Shown in pieces: positions 47,166-56,767 of a stretch of 64,000 nucleotides of DNA. The notes beneath the pieces were generated by a model. That model was not told where the DNA came from and did no database searches. It was given only the letters and a program-made list of their open reading frames with translations. Position 1 is the first letter of the stretch. Each line of letters starts with the position of its first letter. Both the position numbers and the translations under genes were made by a program. Where the stretch lies: contig NZ_LMWH01000229.1 of the NCBI RefSeq assembly GCF_001507435.1, forward strand, positions 1-64,000. The letters are read 5' to 3'. The DNA is from Streptomyces sp. NRRL F-5122 (GTDB lineage: Bacteria > Actinomycetota > Actinomycetes > Streptomycetales > Streptomycetaceae).

Positions 47166-48134
47166 TCAGGAACGGGACGCGAACGCGTCGACGCCGGTGA
47201 GTTCGGCGGACAGGGCCCACAGGCGCGCCGCCTGGTCCGGGTCGGTCGCCCAGCTCTTGACGCCGGTGCGCGAGCCGTCAGGAGCAGCGGGCTCCGCGAT
47301 CTCGCAGTCCTCGCAATACACCCCGCCGAGGCCCGCGAGCTGGGGGGAGGTGGCGGCCCACACCTGGGTGGCCGCACCCTGCTGCGGTGTCTTGAAGGCG
47401 TCAGGGTTCACCAGGGCGCCGGTCTCGTCGATCCAGCCGCGCTCGATCATCTCCTCCTTGGCGAGGTGACGCTGCAACGGCGTGAGGATCCCGCCGGGAT
47501 GCAGGGAGAAGGCGCGGACACCGTGCTCCCGGCCGAGCTTGTCGAGGTGCACGGCGAACAGGACGTTCGCCGTCTTCGCCTGACCGTAGGCCCCCCACTT
47601 GTCGTATCCCTGCCGCCAGTGCGGGTCCTCCCAGCGGATCCCGGAGTTCTGGTGGCCGGTGGACGACACCGACACGATCCGCGCCCCGCCCCGCCGGATA
47701 GCCGGCCACAGGTGGTTGACCAGCGCGTAGTGCCCCAGGTGGTTGGTGGCGAACTGGGCCTCCCAGCCCGGTCCCACCCGGGTCTCCGGGCACGCCATGA
47801 TGCCGGCGTTGTTGATCACGATGTCGATCGCGCGGTCGGAGGTCAGGAACCGCTCGGCGAAGGCCCGCACGCTCTGCAGGTCACCGAGGTCGAGTTCGTC
47901 CACCTCGACCCGCTCGAGGCCCGCGAGTGCCTCCTCGGCGGCGGCGCGGCGCCGAGCGGGGACGACGACCCGGGCGCCTGCCTTGCTGAGTGCCCGCGTC
48001 GTCTCCAGACCCAGTCCGGAGTAGCCGCCCGTCACCACCGCGAGGCTGCCGGAGAGATCGATCCCCTGAAGTACCTCGTCCGCGGTGCTCCGGGCACCGA
48101 AACCGGATCCGATCTTGTGCTGTGCAGTACTCAT
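47166..48134 (-). CDS. Short-chain dehydrogenase/reductase, retinol-dehydrogenase-like
   Basis: A 322-residue SDR. The NAD(P) motif is VVTGGYSGLGLETTRALSKA, then the NNAGIMACPE loop. The catalytic Ser is in IVSVSSTGHQ and the Tyr-Lys pair is in YGQAKTANVLFAVHLDKLG. The insert and length match the SDR group that reduces carbonyls of various lipids or polyketides. Substrate unknown. The ATG at 48134 is chosen over a start nine bases upstream. No operon partner. Confidence 0.88.
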   Translation of the reverse strand: MSTAQHKIGSGFGARSTADEVLQGIDLSGSLAVVTGGYSGLGLETTRALSKAGARVVVPARRRAAAEEALAGLERVEVDELDLGDLQSVRAFAERFLTSDRAIDIVINNAGIMACPETRVGPGWEAQFATNHLGHYALVNHLWPAIRRGGARIVSVSSTGHQNSGIRWEDPHWRQGYDKWGAYGQAKTANVLFAVHLDKLGREHGVRAFSLHPGGILTPLQRHLAKEEMIERGWIDETGALVNPDAFKTPQQGAATQVWAATSPQLAGLGGVYCEDCEIAEPAAPDGSRTGVKSWATDPDQAARLWALSAELTGVDAFASRS

Positions 48135-48208
48135 ACGGCGCACGCTACGAATTCGAGGGCGCTCGAAGTCAAGCCCGGGTCACCCCTGTGGAGCCTGGGC
48201 AGGAGAAA

Positions 48209-48242
48209 GCCCCGACCGCGACGGGGGAATCACGGTCGGGGC
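48209..48242. terminator. Hairpin in the gap between SDR and HAD genes
   Basis: GCCCCGACCG and CGGTCGGGGC are perfect ten-base arms with a 14-base loop. It lies between the SDR start and the HAD gene end on a strand-neutral site, so it could end transcription arriving from either side. The rest of 48135-48453 shows no gene, only the palindrome ACACCTAGGTGT at 48450-48461 overlapping the HAD stop. Confidence 0.45.
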
Positions 48243-48453
48243 AGCCGATGGTGGGTGCGGACGGCGGTCGCCTCTCGGCGAAAGGCTCCACAGGGCTTCA
48301 GCCGAACGATCTTCCCTGTGGGCGAGAGATGAGGCCCGGGGACACTGTTCCGTCCGCTCCCACGCCTCGTTCAACGGGAAACTATCGATCGGTGTTCCGG
48401 GAAACGCGTAACGTCCCTGTGATCTGCCTCACCGCCCTCGGTGGACAGAACAC

Positions 48454-49116
48454 CTAGGTGTCCGGCGCCAGGGGGCTGTCCGCCAGCATGGCGAGCAGGT
48501 GCGACGGGTCCCGGTAGATGGCCCGGGCTCCTGCCTCCCGCAGGTCCGCCTTCGGTATGCCGCCCGACAGCAGGCCGATGCAGGTGACCCCGGCCCGTGT
48601 CCCGGCTTGCATGTCCCACACGGTGTCGCCCACGAACACCGCTGCCTCGGGTGGGACACCGGCCAGTTCCAGTGCGTGTTCGACGGGCTCGGGCGAGGGC
48701 TTGCCGGCCTCCACGTCGTCCGCGCTCGCCGTCGCCGCGATGGCGTCGTCCGCGGCGATGGCCTGGCGCAGCGCCGACAGTTCCCGGCCGCCGGCCGAGG
48801 TGGCGAGCACGACGTTCCAGCCGTCCTGGTCGAGTCTGCGCAGCAGCCGCCCGGCGTCCTTGAGGGGCGGCAGACGGTCGAAGAACGTGCCGTACAGCGC
48901 GGTGTGCGCGGAGACGAGCAGGTCTACCTCGTCGCGGTTCCGGCGGCCCAGCAGGTGTGCGATCAGGTCCTCCGAGCCGAGGCCCACCGACCGGTGGATG
49001 GCGTGCATCGACACCCGGTGACCGGCCTGACGGAACGCCTCCCACCACGTCGTGACGTGCAGATGATTGGTGTCGACGAGGGTGCCGTCGACGTCGAACA
49101 CGGCCGCCCGTCCCAT
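48454..49116 (-). CDS. HAD-superfamily phosphatase (beta-phosphoglucomutase/PGP-like)
   Basis: A 220-residue HAD hydrolase. Motif I is AVFDVDGTLVDTNHLH (nucleophile and acid/base Asp), motif II is VLATSAGG with the Ser/Thr, and motifs III/IV are KPSPEPVEHALEL and FVGDTVWDMQAG. The C1 cap between them is helical, as in phosphoglycolate phosphatase and beta-phosphoglucomutase. Substrate unknown. ATG 49116 follows GAGGA. Confidence 0.88.
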   Translation of the reverse strand: MGRAAVFDVDGTLVDTNHLHVTTWWEAFRQAGHRVSMHAIHRSVGLGSEDLIAHLLGRRNRDEVDLLVSAHTALYGTFFDRLPPLKDAGRLLRRLDQDGWNVVLATSAGGRELSALRQAIAADDAIAATASADDVEAGKPSPEPVEHALELAGVPPEAAVFVGDTVWDMQAGTRAGVTCIGLLSGGIPKADLREAGARAIYRDPSHLLAMLADSPLAPDT

Positions 49117-49153
49117 GCCCAGTCCTCCCTCGTGTGGGGGGTCGGGTACCACG

Positions 49154-50191
49154 TCAGGGCCCCGCCACACGTGTGGGCGCCGTCCGCTCGCGCGTCCAGG
49201 CCAGCAACTCCTCGGCCGTCCAGGTCGTGATCACACGCTCGGGGGGCACCCCGCACTCCTCGGCCCGGGCGCAGCCGTGGATCTGCCAGTCCAGCTGGCC
49301 CGGAGCGTGTGCGTCGGTGTCGATCGAGAACAGCGTCCCCGCCTCGACCGCCTGCCGCAGCAGCCGCCGCGGCGGATCCAGCCGCTCGGGCCGGCTGTTG
49401 ATCTCCACCGCCGTACCGGACTCGGCACACGCGGCGAACACCGCCTCGGCATCGAACTCGGACTCGGGTCGCCCCCGCCCGGTCAACAGCCGACCCGTGC
49501 AGTGACCGAGCACGTCGGCGTGCGGGTTGCGCACGGCCGCGATCATCCGGCGGGTCATCGACCGCGCGTCCATGCGGAGCTTGGAGTGGACCGAGACCAC
49601 CACGACGTCGAGCCGTTCCAGGAGAGCCGGCTCCTGGTCCAGCGAGCCGTCGTCGAGGATGTCGCACTCGATGCCCGTGAGCAGGCGGAACGGTGCCCAT
49701 CGCCTGTTGAGCGCGGCCACCGCCTCCAACTGCTCCCGCAACCGCCCGGCGGACAGCCCGCGGGCCACGGTGAGCCGGGGGGAGTGGTCCGTGAGCACGG
49801 CCCACTCGTGACCGAGCCGTGCGGCGGTCCGGCCCATCAGCTCGATCCGGCTGCCGCCGTCGGACCAGTCGGAGTGGAGATGGCAGTCGCCGCGCAGCAG
49901 AGCCCGCAGGCGTTCGCCGCCGTGCGCGAGCGGCGCCGCGGCCTCGTGCTCCAGCTTCTCCAGGTAGCCGGGGGTCTGCCCGGCCAGCGCCTCCCGCACC
50001 ACCTGGGCGGTCTTCGGGCCGATGCCCTTGAGGGCCTCCAGCGTCCCGGCGGCGGCGCGCTCCGAGACCTCGTGCCGGGGCAGGGTGGAGAGTACCTCTG
50101 CGGCCGTGCGGAAGGCCCGTACGCGATAGGTCGGGGCCCCGGCCCGCTCCAGCAGGAATGCGATCCGGTCCAGGGCTTCGACGGGCTCCAT
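49154..50191 (-). CDS. PHP-domain protein with N-terminal HhH region (PolX-like)
   Basis: A 345-residue protein. The N-terminal 90 residues are the helix-hairpin-helix part seen at the start of family X polymerases (LLERAGAPTYRVRAFRTAAE, LEALKGIGPKTAQVVREALA). The rest is a PHP phosphoesterase domain with metal-ligand motifs DCHLHSDWSDGG, LTDHSP, GIECDIL and a C-terminal DTDAHAPG. The polymerase palm present in true PolX is absent, so it may act as a nuclease or phosphatase in base-excision repair. The ATG at 50191 follows AGGAGG. Ends 37 bases from the HAD gene start. Confidence 0.85.
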   Translation of the reverse strand: MEPVEALDRIAFLLERAGAPTYRVRAFRTAAEVLSTLPRHEVSERAAAGTLEALKGIGPKTAQVVREALAGQTPGYLEKLEHEAAAPLAHGGERLRALLRGDCHLHSDWSDGGSRIELMGRTAARLGHEWAVLTDHSPRLTVARGLSAGRLREQLEAVAALNRRWAPFRLLTGIECDILDDGSLDQEPALLERLDVVVVSVHSKLRMDARSMTRRMIAAVRNPHADVLGHCTGRLLTGRGRPESEFDAEAVFAACAESGTAVEINSRPERLDPPRRLLRQAVEAGTLFSIDTDAHAPGQLDWQIHGCARAEECGVPPERVITTWTAEELLAWTRERTAPTRVAGP

Positions 50192-50377
50192 CGGCACCTC
50201 CTCACCCCAGCGTTGCCCACCGGCGTGCGGCGCGCACGACGAGGGGGTCCGGGGGCGGCTTCACCCGGGTGGGCCAAGGCCTCGGACGGCCTGCCGGGCG
50301 TGGGCGGGGCCGCCCCGACGTGCGGTAACCCACCCCCTGAGCCGCTGAGGTGCCGCGATGCGTTCTACCCTTTTTGC

Positions 50378-50614
50378 ATGACAGAAATAGCAAGCCCGCA
50401 CATCTCCCATCCACGCATCACCGTGCTCGGGGTCCAGCCCGGCACACCTCCGTTCCGGATCGTGGAGGTCGACGGCGAGATGGTTGGTCGGGCGAGGTCG
50501 CTCGTCGACGTGCTGGACGTGGCCTCGGAGGCCGGAGTCCCGGTCCACGATCTCGACGACCCCGAGGTGATCCGCTGGGTGGGCGGCGACAAGCTGACCT
50601 GGTACGTGCACTAG
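50378..50614 (+). CDS. Small conserved hypothetical protein
   Basis: A 78-residue protein (MTEIASPHISHPRITVLGVQ, ending in IRWVGGDKLTWYVH). Predicted mixed beta-alpha fold. I recall similar small proteins in Streptomyces but no known role. The long frame that includes it upstream is a shadow of the PHP gene. Start chosen for its ATG; no strong ribosome site is seen. Confidence 0.6.
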   Translation: MTEIASPHISHPRITVLGVQPGTPPFRIVEVDGEMVGRARSLVDVLDVASEAGVPVHDLDDPEVIRWVGGDKLTWYVH

Positions 50615-50781
50615 GCGTTTGTCCCGTGCCGGGCGCACGGAGCGGCGCTGTGCGCCGTGGAGCCGGTCGTACGCCGGCCGCGCCCTTGTCCGGCCGGCCC
50701 TTGTCGGGCGGTCGAGACGACTCCGTCCGCCCGCGGCGATCACGGGCGGACGGGATTTTCATCGTGGTCGTGCCAGGACGA

Positions 50782-52023
50782 TCAGCCGACCGTCCACTTC
50801 TGGTTGGCGCCACCCGAACAGGACCAGATCTGCAGCCGGGTGCCGTTGGTGGAGTCGTTGTCCGTCACGTCCAGGCATTTGTTCGCCTGGGGGTTGACGA
50901 TGTCGCGGGCCCCGGTGACCGTCCATTTCTGGTTGGGTCCGCCGGTGCAGTCCCACAACTGGACCTTGGAGCCGTCCGCGGTGCCGTTGCCGACGACGTC
51001 CAGACACTTGCCGAGGGCGCGCACGGTGCCGTCCGAACCGACCGTCCAATTCTGGGCGGCGGTTCCGTTGCAGTCGTAGAGCTGGACCGCTGTGCCGTTC
51101 GCGGGGTTCGCCCCCGCCACGTCCACGCACTTGCCCGCGAGCCCGGTGATCGGCGAACCGGTGCCGCCGGAGGCGTTGCCCGTCGTCACGGTCACCGAGT
51201 CCACGACGAGTTGCTGGGGGAACGCGGTGGAACCGTCGGGGTCGCCCGGCCAGTAGCCGCCGACGGCGAGGTTGAGGATCAGGAAGAACGGCTTGTTGAA
51301 CGCCCAGGCCTTCCCGCCCAGATCCGCAGGGGTGCGCCGCTGGTAGACATTGCCGTCGACGGACCAGGTGATCGAGTCGGGCGCCCAGTCCACGGCGAAG
51401 GTGTGGAAGGCGTCGGCGAAGGCCTGGCCGTTCGGCAGTGAGTACCCGGCGCCTATGCCGCCCGAGCCCGAGTATCCGGGACCGTGGATGGTGCCGTGGA
51501 CGGTGGAGGGCTCGAAGCCGACGTTCTCCATCACGTCGATCTCACCGCTGTTGGGCCAGCCGACCTGCCCGATGTCGTTGCCCAGCATCCAGAACGCGGG
51601 CCACATGCCCTGCCCGCGCGGGATCTTCATCCGGGCCTCGACATGGCCGTACTGCGCCGTGAACTTGCCGGAGGTGTTGAGCCGGGCCGAGGTGTACTGG
51701 CAGGTGCCGTACCAGCACTGGTAGTTCGCGGGGTTCTCGCGGCGGGCCGTGATGACCAGATGGCCCTGCCCGTCCAGAGCGGCGTTCTTGTTGCCCGATG
51801 TGTAGTACTGCCGCTCGTGGTTGTTGACGTTGTCGCCGGTCTCGATCTGCCACTTGGAGGAGTCGACGGCCGATCCGGCGGCGCCGTCGAAGGTGTCGGA
51901 GAAGACGGTCGCATCCGCCGCCTCCGGTGCCGCATGGGCCGGGGCGGCGGTGAAGGCCGATGCGGCGAGTACCGCGGAGAGCGCGGCGAGCAGACATCTG
52001 CGGAGCAGACGCGGGGAGTTCAT
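50782..52023 (-). CDS. Secreted GH16 endo-beta-glucanase with CBM13 lectin domain
   Basis: A 413-residue exported glycosidase. The signal peptide (residues 1-31) ends at AAPAHA. GH16 spans about 40-282, with the catalytic EIDVMEN (EIDxxE) motif and surroundings GMWPAFWMLGND and GTIHGPGY, typical of laminarinase-type enzymes acting on beta-1,3-glucan. Residues 290-413 are a ricin-type CBM13 with three repeats (for example VQLYDCNGTAAQNWTVG). The ATG follows AGGGAG. Upstream lies TGGTACGGACCA, a DasR-like site. No other sugar genes nearby. Confidence 0.92.
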   Translation of the reverse strand: MNSPRLLRRCLLAALSAVLAASAFTAAPAHAAPEAADATVFSDTFDGAAGSAVDSSKWQIETGDNVNNHERQYYTSGNKNAALDGQGHLVITARRENPANYQCWYGTCQYTSARLNTSGKFTAQYGHVEARMKIPRGQGMWPAFWMLGNDIGQVGWPNSGEIDVMENVGFEPSTVHGTIHGPGYSGSGGIGAGYSLPNGQAFADAFHTFAVDWAPDSITWSVDGNVYQRRTPADLGGKAWAFNKPFFLILNLAVGGYWPGDPDGSTAFPQQLVVDSVTVTTGNASGGTGSPITGLAGKCVDVAGANPANGTAVQLYDCNGTAAQNWTVGSDGTVRALGKCLDVVGNGTADGSKVQLWDCTGGPNQKWTVTGARDIVNPQANKCLDVTDNDSTNGTRLQIWSCSGGANQKWTVG

Positions 52024-52176
52024 GACGCTCCCTTCCACGGCCACCCGGGGCACGGGTGGGCCGACTGAGGTGGGGGGTGCCGGCGCGGCCGCGGTCGCCG
52101 ACCGCGCCGGATGGGTTCCGTGGGGCGCTGTTTCGCCTCTTGATTCAAGTGGTGAAGTAAGGGAACGTCAAGAACC

Positions 52177-52188
52177 TGGTACGGACCA
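52177..52188. promoter_or_regulatory. DasR-like inverted repeat upstream of the glucanase
   Basis: TGGTACGGACCA keeps the TGGT...ACCA arms of the DasR/chitin-responsive element (consensus near TGGTCTAGACCA) but differs in the central bases. It lies about 150 bases upstream of the GH16 start. A role in GlcNAc- or glucan-responsive control is possible, not proved. Confidence 0.35.
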
Positions 52189-52227
52189 ATAGTCGGACTT
52201 GCCGAACGGGCCTGGGCCGGGGCCGGC

Positions 52228-52764
52228 TCAGGCCCGGCTGCGCTCGCGGGCGTGCACGGCCCGGCCGAGCCGCTTCCCGAGGAGCAGGTAACCGAGCAGT
52301 GCGCCCGCGGTGTTGAGGATGACGTCGTCGATGTCGAAGGCGCGGCCCGTGATGACCGCACCCTGGACGAGTTCCACCATCAGCATGACGACCGCGGTGA
52401 CGAGGCCCACCCGCAGAATGCCCCGGGTCCCCGGGGCGAGGACCGGCAGGAGAATGCCGAACGGCACCCCCAGCAGGATGTTCCCCCCGATCTGCTTGAC
52501 GGCGTCCCGCGTGGCCGGCTGGTCCAGGTAGGCACGCAGGGAGCTGCCCGGACGCAGATTGCTGTGGATGAGCTCCTGGGACGCGGGTGACGGCTCGAGC
52601 GTCATCCGGGCCAGTGCCGCGGCGAACGCCACCATCGCCGCGAAGGCGAGCGCCATGGCCAGCAACCGGAGGGGGAGCGGGAGCGGTCGGCGCTTGCGTG
52701 GGGTCGCAGAAGTCCGGCGGCGTGCCGACTTCGCGCTTCGGGCGCCTATCGCTGTACGTGCCAT
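52228..52764 (-). CDS. VanZ-family membrane protein
   Basis: A 178-residue protein with a basic N-terminus and four to five hydrophobic helices (LLAMALAFAAMVAFAAAL, GGNILLGVPFGILLPVL, VGLVTAVVMLMVELVQGAV, DDVILNTAGALLGYLLLG). The motif NILLGVPFG...D-DDVILNTAG is the VanZ signature. VanZ of enterococci gives low-level teicoplanin resistance by an unknown mechanism; this homologue is more likely a cell-envelope protein. Confidence 0.85.
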   Translation of the reverse strand: MARTAIGARSAKSARRRTSATPRKRRPLPLPLRLLAMALAFAAMVAFAAALARMTLEPSPASQELIHSNLRPGSSLRAYLDQPATRDAVKQIGGNILLGVPFGILLPVLAPGTRGILRVGLVTAVVMLMVELVQGAVITGRAFDIDDVILNTAGALLGYLLLGKRLGRAVHARERSRA

Positions 52765-53017
52765 CCAGCCCTCCCGTTTTCGGCTTCCCTCTGGGTAAAA
52801 GGGCCTACCCCCGAAAAGGCCTCTGATGCCGGATCAGCGGGCGGTCGGCCCAAGTCGATCGCCGGTGGTGAGGGCGGGATGCGCCGCCGTCGGTTTCCCT
52901 TCCCGCGGGCTGGGCACTCCGGGCGGCAGCCGCTCGCGCGCCGCTGCTCCACGGGCTTCGCGCAGTGCTTGGATGACATACCGGACATATCGCGACTGCG
53001 GTGGACGGAGGCGGTGC

Positions 53018-53200
53018 ATGAACGCGCGTACGACGGGCCGGGTCGTACTCGAGGTCCTCGGCTGGTGGGCCGGCCTCACCCTGCTCTGGCAGGTGCTCAT
53101 CAGTACCGCGGACACCCTGGAGTGGGTCGTCGGAGCGTCCGCCGCGCTCGTCGGCGCCCTCGCGGCGCGGGCCACACGACGGGCGGTGGGTGACCGGTGA
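53018..53200 (+). CDS. Short MnhE-like Na+/H+ antiporter subunit
   Basis: A 60-residue protein with two hydrophobic helices (VVLEVLGWWAGLTLLWQVL, LEWVVGASAALVGALAA). Position at the head of an Mrp-type operon and the helix pattern suggest a reduced MnhE subunit, which assists assembly and cation transport. True MnhE is about 150-170 residues, so this is a short or truncated variant. GGAGG precedes the ATG. Its TGA overlaps the next GTG. Confidence 0.55.
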   Translation: MNARTTGRVVLEVLGWWAGLTLLWQVLISTADTLEWVVGASAALVGALAARATRRAVGDR

Positions 53201-53649
53201 ACGGCTGGATCCTGACGGCCACCGTGGCGCTCGGCGCGGGCGTCGGAGCCACGGTGTGGGGTGTCGCCACCGGACCGCTGCGCCGCCGGGTCGTCGCCCA
53301 GAACATGTCCAGTGCGGTCGCCTGCCCCGGACTGCTGCTGCTCTCCCAGGGGTTCGGGCGCCCGGCGTACCTCGACCTGGCCCTGCTCCTCGCGCTGCTC
53401 GGCCCCGCCGGCACCCTCGTCTTCGCCCGGCTGCTCTCCGACGACCTGGCCGCGGACCCGCCCCACGCCCGCGGGGTCACCCTGGCCGTCGCGGGCTACG
53501 GGGCCGTGGTCGTCCTGGTCCTGTGCGCCGTGACCGGGCCGGGCCGGACGATGGCCAAACTGCTCCTCATCGGGGCGCTGTTGATCGGCGGCAACCTCGT
53601 GGCCTCCCGGGCCCTGTCCGGCGGATTCGCCGCGAGCCGCCGTGGATGA
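53197..53649 (+). CDS. Fused MrpF-MrpG-like antiporter subunit
   Basis: A 150-residue membrane protein with about four helices. The first half has MrpF character (AQNMSSAVACPGLLLLSQGF, GRPAYLDLALLLALLGPAGT). The second half ends with KLLLIGALLIGGNLVASRAL, which fits the conserved C-terminal helix of MrpG (TLKLLLL...NPVASHAL). MrpF and MrpG are normally separate genes of 90-120 residues each, so this appears fused and shortened. GTG overlaps the MnhE-like stop by four bases (GTGA). It has the usual small-subunit role in a monovalent cation/proton antiporter. Confidence 0.65.
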   Translation: MNGWILTATVALGAGVGATVWGVATGPLRRRVVAQNMSSAVACPGLLLLSQGFGRPAYLDLALLLALLGPAGTLVFARLLSDDLAADPPHARGVTLAVAGYGAVVVLVLCAVTGPGRTMAKLLLIGALLIGGNLVASRALSGGFAASRRG

Positions 53650-53905
53650 GCCGTTGATCGTCGTCGTGCTGCTGCTGGTCGCCGTCTCGGCGACGGCTGC
53701 CGTCGCCGTCCGCGACCCAGTCCACCAGGCCCTCGTCCTCGCGGTGCTGGGCGTGGCCCTCGCCCTGTTGTTCACCGTGCTGCAGGCACCCGACGTCGGT
53801 CTCTCGCAGCTTGCCGTGGGCTCCGTCCTGACCCCCCTCCTGCTGATGCTCTCGGTGCACAGGGTCAGACGGAGAGAGAAGGGCCGGAAGGGGAAGGCAC
53901 GATGA
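53642..53905 (+). CDS. MbhD/MrpB-N-like subunit (DUF4040)
   Basis: An 87-residue protein with three helices, resembling MbhD (DUF4040), the N-terminal part of MrpB/MrpA in split-gene clusters. The central VRDPVHQALVLAVLGVALAL and VGLSQLAVGSVLTPLLLML are typical. A GTG start overlaps the previous gene by eight bases. It bears a basic tail ([12 protein letters not shown]) at the cytoplasmic end. Confidence 0.7.
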   Translation: MDEPLIVVVLLLVAVSATAAVAVRDPVHQALVLAVLGVALALLFTVLQAPDVGLSQLAVGSVLTPLLLMLSVHRVRRREKGRKGKAR

Positions 53906-54645
53906 CACGCGGCGCCCGGCTGATCGTTCTGGCCCTCGGCGGTGCGGGTCTGGCGGCCCTGCTCGTCGCCGCGTGCCTCGACCTGCCCGGCTTCGGCGGC
54001 ACCTGGCACCCGTACGGCGACCGGGCCGTCGAGGCCTCGCTGTCCCGCCGGACCGCCAACACCATCGCTTCCGTCAACTTCGACCAGCGCGCCTTCGACA
54101 CCCTCGGAGAGATGAGCATCCTCTTCGCCTCCGTCGTCGGGACGGTCGTCCTGCTCCGCCAGACCCGCGACGAGAAGCGCGGGAAGCCGGAACCGGAGGA
54201 GGTGGCGCTCCCCGTCCGCCGCTACGCCCTGATCGTCCTGCCCGTCGCCGTCCTGAGCGGCCTGTACGTGATCGCTCACGGCCAGCTGAGCCCCGGCGGC
54301 GGATTCCAGGGAGGAGTCGTCGCCGCGACCGCCCTGCATCTGCTCTACCTCGGCGCCGACTACCGGGCCCTCGAACGCGTCCGGCCGGTGGGCCTGTTCG
54401 AGGTCGGCGACGCGCTCGCGGCCTCCGCCTACGTGGTCACGGGACTTGCGGCCGTCCTCGGGGGCACGGCGTTCCTCGCCAACACCCTTCTTCCCTACGG
54501 CACCTTCAACACCCTGGCGTCCGGGGGCACCGTGCCGCTGCTGAACGCCGCCATCGGCATGGAGGTCGCCTGCGCGGTCGTGGTTCTGCTCGCGCGCTTC
54601 CTCGACCAGGCCGTCGAGATCGAGGAGGAGAACGGGAAACGATGA
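53902..54645 (+). CDS. MnhB-family antiporter subunit
   Basis: A 247-residue membrane protein. Its N-terminal 80 residues provide one helix and a periplasmic loop with [18 protein letters not shown], as in MbhE/MrpB-type proteins. The C-terminal domain is MnhB ([39 protein letters not shown]). This subunit is part of Mrp antiporters and membrane-bound hydrogenases. ATG overlaps the previous stop by four bases (ATGA). Confidence 0.85.
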   Translation: MTRGARLIVLALGGAGLAALLVAACLDLPGFGGTWHPYGDRAVEASLSRRTANTIASVNFDQRAFDTLGEMSILFASVVGTVVLLRQTRDEKRGKPEPEEVALPVRRYALIVLPVAVLSGLYVIAHGQLSPGGGFQGGVVAATALHLLYLGADYRALERVRPVGLFEVGDALAASAYVVTGLAAVLGGTAFLANTLLPYGTFNTLASGGTVPLLNAAIGMEVACAVVVLLARFLDQAVEIEEENGKR

Positions 54646-54989
54646 CCGTACTGCCGTACCTGGTGGCCGTCTGGATCTTTCTGATCGGCTGCTACGGCCT
54701 CGCGACCAGCCGCAACCTGATCCACGCGGTCGGCTGCCTCGCCGTCTGCCAGTCCGCGACCTATGTCCTGCTGCTCGCCGTGGGCTACCGCGACGGCGGC
54801 ACCGCACCCGTGTACTCCGACATCAAGCCCGGCTCCCGTCCCGTCGTCGACCCGGTCGTGCAGGCACTCACCCTCACCGACGTCGTGGTCGGCGCCACGG
54901 TCACCGCGCTGCTGCTCGCCCTCGTCATGCAGGTGTCCAAACGCCATGGCACGGTCGACCCCGACGAGCTGCGGGAGTTGCGCGGCTGA
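54642..54989 (+). CDS. MnhC/NuoK-like antiporter subunit
   Basis: A 115-residue, three-helix protein of the NuoK/MnhC family ([55 protein letters not shown]). NuoK-like subunits contribute conserved charged residues to the proton path. The ATG overlaps the MnhB stop by four bases. C-terminal tail is acidic. Confidence 0.85.
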   Translation: MTVLPYLVAVWIFLIGCYGLATSRNLIHAVGCLAVCQSATYVLLLAVGYRDGGTAPVYSDIKPGSRPVVDPVVQALTLTDVVVGATVTALLLALVMQVSKRHGTVDPDELRELRG

Positions 54990-56749
54990 TGAATCATCTG
55001 CTGCCGCTCCTTGTCGCGGCTCCGGTCCTCGGCGCCGCCCTGCTGATCGCCTGCGGACGCCGACTGCCGCGGATGGCCGCCGAGAGCATCGGGTGCGCCG
55101 TCTCGGCGGGCACCGCGGGCCTGGCCGTATGGCTGTGCTTCGACTCCTCGCCGCCTCTGATCGAATGGCTCGGCGCCTGGACGCCGGTCAACGGCCGCAG
55201 CGTCGGCATCGTCCTCGTCGGGGACGGACCGGGGCTCGGACTGGCCGCGCTCGCGTCCCTGCTCACGGTGGCCGCGCTCGCGTACTCCTGGCACTACTTC
55301 GACGTGTCGCCACGACGGCACGCGGGCTCCTTCCCCGCTCTCATGCTGCTGTTCCAGGGCGGTATGTGCGGCTTCGCGATCACGGGCGACCTGTTCAACG
55401 CCTTCGTCTTCTTCGAGTTGATGAGTGCCGTCGCCTACGCCCTGACCGGTACCCGCGTCGAGGAGGCCAAGGCGGTTCAGGGCGCGCTGACCTTCGGCGT
55501 GGTCAACTCCCTCGGCGCGTACGCCATGCTCATGGGCATCGCGCTGCTGTACGCGCGCACCGGCGAACTCACGATGACGCAGATCGGCCGCGGGCTCGAC
55601 GCCCACCGCGGCCCCGACGCACTGACCCTCGCCGCCTTCGTCCTCGTACTGACGGGACTGCTGGTCAAGGCCGCGGCCGTGCCCTTCCACTTCTGGCTGC
55701 CCGACGCGCACGCCGTCGCCCCCACCCCGGTGTGCATGCTGCTGTCCGGTGTCATGGTCGAACTCGGCGTCTACGGGGTCTGGCGCGTGTACGGGACCAT
55801 CTTCTCGGGACCCGGCGGTGTCCCGGTCCCCGACCTGGAACGGGCACTCGTCGTGCTCGGCGTCCTGACGGGGGTCGTCGGCGCCGTCATGTGCTGGTAC
55901 CAACGGCATGTCAAACGCATGCTCGCCTGCTCGACCGTCGCGCACACCGGCCTCTTCCTCATCGCCGTGGGCACCCTGCGACCCGAGTCCGACGACGGGG
56001 CGGCTCTGTACGTGCTCGGCCATGCGGGCGTGAAGGCCGCCCTGTTCGCCTGCACCGGCGTACTCCTCGACCGGTTCGGCTCGGTCGACGAGCTCGCCCT
56101 GCACGGCCGCGCCCGGCCGCTGCGCGGGGTGGCGGTGATGTACGTGGTCGGCGGACTGGCGCTCGCGGGACTCCCGCCGTTCGGCACGTCCCTGGGCAAG
56201 TCCGTCATCGAGGAGGCGGTGGGAGTGCCACTGACCGTGCTGTACGTCCTGGTGTCCGCGGTGACGGCCGGCGCCGTGCTGAGGGTGGCCGCGCGGGTCT
56301 TCTACGGGCTCGGGCCCAAGCCGCACGGCGGGAACTCCTACGAGACCACGGGGACCGGTGAGGAGCCCGAGACCCGGCACCGGCTGAGCCGGATCCCGGA
56401 CACCATGACCGCCGTTCCCGCCCTGCTGCTGGCCGCGTCCCTCGCGGTGGGCGTGGTCCCGGGCTTCGCCGGGTCCGTGGCGCACGCCGTGAACGAGACG
56501 GGGTCCGGCGGTGCGCCCGCCGCACCCCACTGGGGCGTGCCGGGCGTCCTGCTGGGAGTGCTCTCCACGGCCCTCGCGGTCGGGCTGGCCGCGCTCGCCG
56601 TCACCCGCCCGGAACCGCTGGGCGAGCGGCGGTGGACGCTGCCCCTGCGCCGAATGCAGTCCGGGCACATCGGGGACTACGTGGCGTGGGTGCTGGCGGG
56701 CGCGGCACTGCTCGGGGCGCTCGTCCTGCCGGGACTCCCGGCGGGCTGA
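54989..56749 (+). CDS. MnhD/NuoL-N-like proton-translocating antiporter subunit
   Basis: A 586-residue membrane protein with about 14 helices, the family of NuoL/M/N and MrpD. Key markers are [28 protein letters not shown] (with the conserved Glu), [24 protein letters not shown] text ([22 protein letters not shown]), [17 protein letters not shown] and [13 protein letters not shown] with the ion-path Lys and His. It overlaps the MnhC-like stop by one base. No MrpA (the larger homologue) is present in this operon, so this protein must be the only large ion-translocating subunit. Confidence 0.9.
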   Translation: MNHLLPLLVAAPVLGAALLIACGRRLPRMAAESIGCAVSAGTAGLAVWLCFDSSPPLIEWLGAWTPVNGRSVGIVLVGDGPGLGLAALASLLTVAALAYSWHYFDVSPRRHAGSFPALMLLFQGGMCGFAITGDLFNAFVFFELMSAVAYALTGTRVEEAKAVQGALTFGVVNSLGAYAMLMGIALLYARTGELTMTQIGRGLDAHRGPDALTLAAFVLVLTGLLVKAAAVPFHFWLPDAHAVAPTPVCMLLSGVMVELGVYGVWRVYGTIFSGPGGVPVPDLERALVVLGVLTGVVGAVMCWYQRHVKRMLACSTVAHTGLFLIAVGTLRPESDDGAALYVLGHAGVKAALFACTGVLLDRFGSVDELALHGRARPLRGVAVMYVVGGLALAGLPPFGTSLGKSVIEEAVGVPLTVLYVLVSAVTAGAVLRVAARVFYGLGPKPHGGNSYETTGTGEEPETRHRLSRIPDTMTAVPALLLAASLAVGVVPGFAGSVAHAVNETGSGGAPAAPHWGVPGVLLGVLSTALAVGLAALAVTRPEPLGERRWTLPLRRMQSGHIGDYVAWVLAGAALLGALVLPGLPAG

Positions 56750-56767
56750 CGGCGCCCCGTGCGTCGC

